Positions 63,955 to 64,000 of a stretch of 64,000 bases of DNA are shown here, piece after piece. How positions within the stretch are numbered: position 1 is the first letter of the stretch; each line of letters opens with the position of its first letter. A program made the translations under genes and the position numbers. Origin of the DNA: Burkholderia thailandensis E264 (GTDB lineage Bacteria; Pseudomonadota; Gammaproteobacteria; Burkholderiales; Burkholderiaceae); NCBI RefSeq assembly GCF_000012365.1, contig NC_007651.1, positions 1 to 64,000 of the forward strand, written 5' to 3'. A model generated the notes under the pieces. That model searched no databases and was not told the DNA's origin. It was given only the letters and a program-made list of their open reading frames with translations.

Positions 63955-64000
63955 GGAGAGGTTTCGCGGCGGGAGAACGAAAGGTGATTACTCATAATTA

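Overview
The window looks like chromosome 1 of a Burkholderia species, most likely from the pseudomallei/thailandensis/mallei group. The DNA is very GC-rich with strong third-position G+C. The type II secretion genes have the layout gspDEF, an inverted short gspC, then gspGHIJKLMN, next to fliLMNOPQR, which I know from that genus. I saw no rRNA, tRNA, insertion sequence, prophage or CRISPR array. The species call is inference from gene content, not from a database search.

Layout. 0-2.4 kb: two genes on the minus strand, a YbdK-type carboxylate-amine ligase and a CPA2 antiporter. 2.4-3.1 kb: a gene-free stretch with DnaA boxes and an AT-rich DnaA-trio-like tract, which resembles a replication origin. 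3.1-8 kb: mnmC, an HU gene, a CobW-type GTPase and a lytic transglycosylase. 8.3-20.2 kb: the complete type II secretion cluster. 20.3-24.9 kb: an outer-membrane efflux lipoprotein, a small membrane protein, a MarR repressor and an EmrB-type MFS pump, with no membrane-fusion protein. 25-27.4 kb: a LysR regulator divergent from cidA/cidB. 28-32.7 kb: fliLMNOPQR. 32.8-34.2 kb: a MerR regulator divergent from a methyltransferase, with a SoxR-box-like operator between them. 34.4-40.8 kb: an NMT1-type ABC transporter, a TctED-like two-component system and a porin. 41.3-46.4 kb: a type III restriction-modification system, followed by a second porin. 48.2-59.6 kb: an AraC regulator convergent with ten minus-strand genes (GMC oxidoreductase, SDR, MoaF-like, SnoaL-like, aldehyde dehydrogenase and a five-gene branched-chain-amino-acid-type ABC transporter). 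59.8-61.4 kb: padR and a DUF1700 membrane gene. 61.4-62.1 kb: a second gene-free stretch with a diverged copy of the origin-like module. 62.1-64 kb: a fatty acid desaturase and a PaaX-like regulator.

How the parts work together. The Gsp proteins form one exoprotein secretion machine. The FliL-R proteins belong to the flagellar basal body and its export gate. The 48-60 kb block reads as a catabolic island: import by the ABC transporter, oxidation of an alcohol to an aldehyde and then an acid, and control by the AraC protein. An exact 11-base motif lies in the same orientation upstream of both araC and the first catabolic gene. Regulatory dyads next to marR, lysR/cidA, merR and padR suggest local autoregulation.

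The most unusual signal is the pair of origin-like modules at 2763-2815 and 61703-61755. They share a colinear 53-bp arrangement: an AT-rich arm with TAG/TAA/GAG trinucleotides, a 21-base spacer and a perfect DnaA box. They lie about 59 kb apart, and dnaA itself is not in the window.
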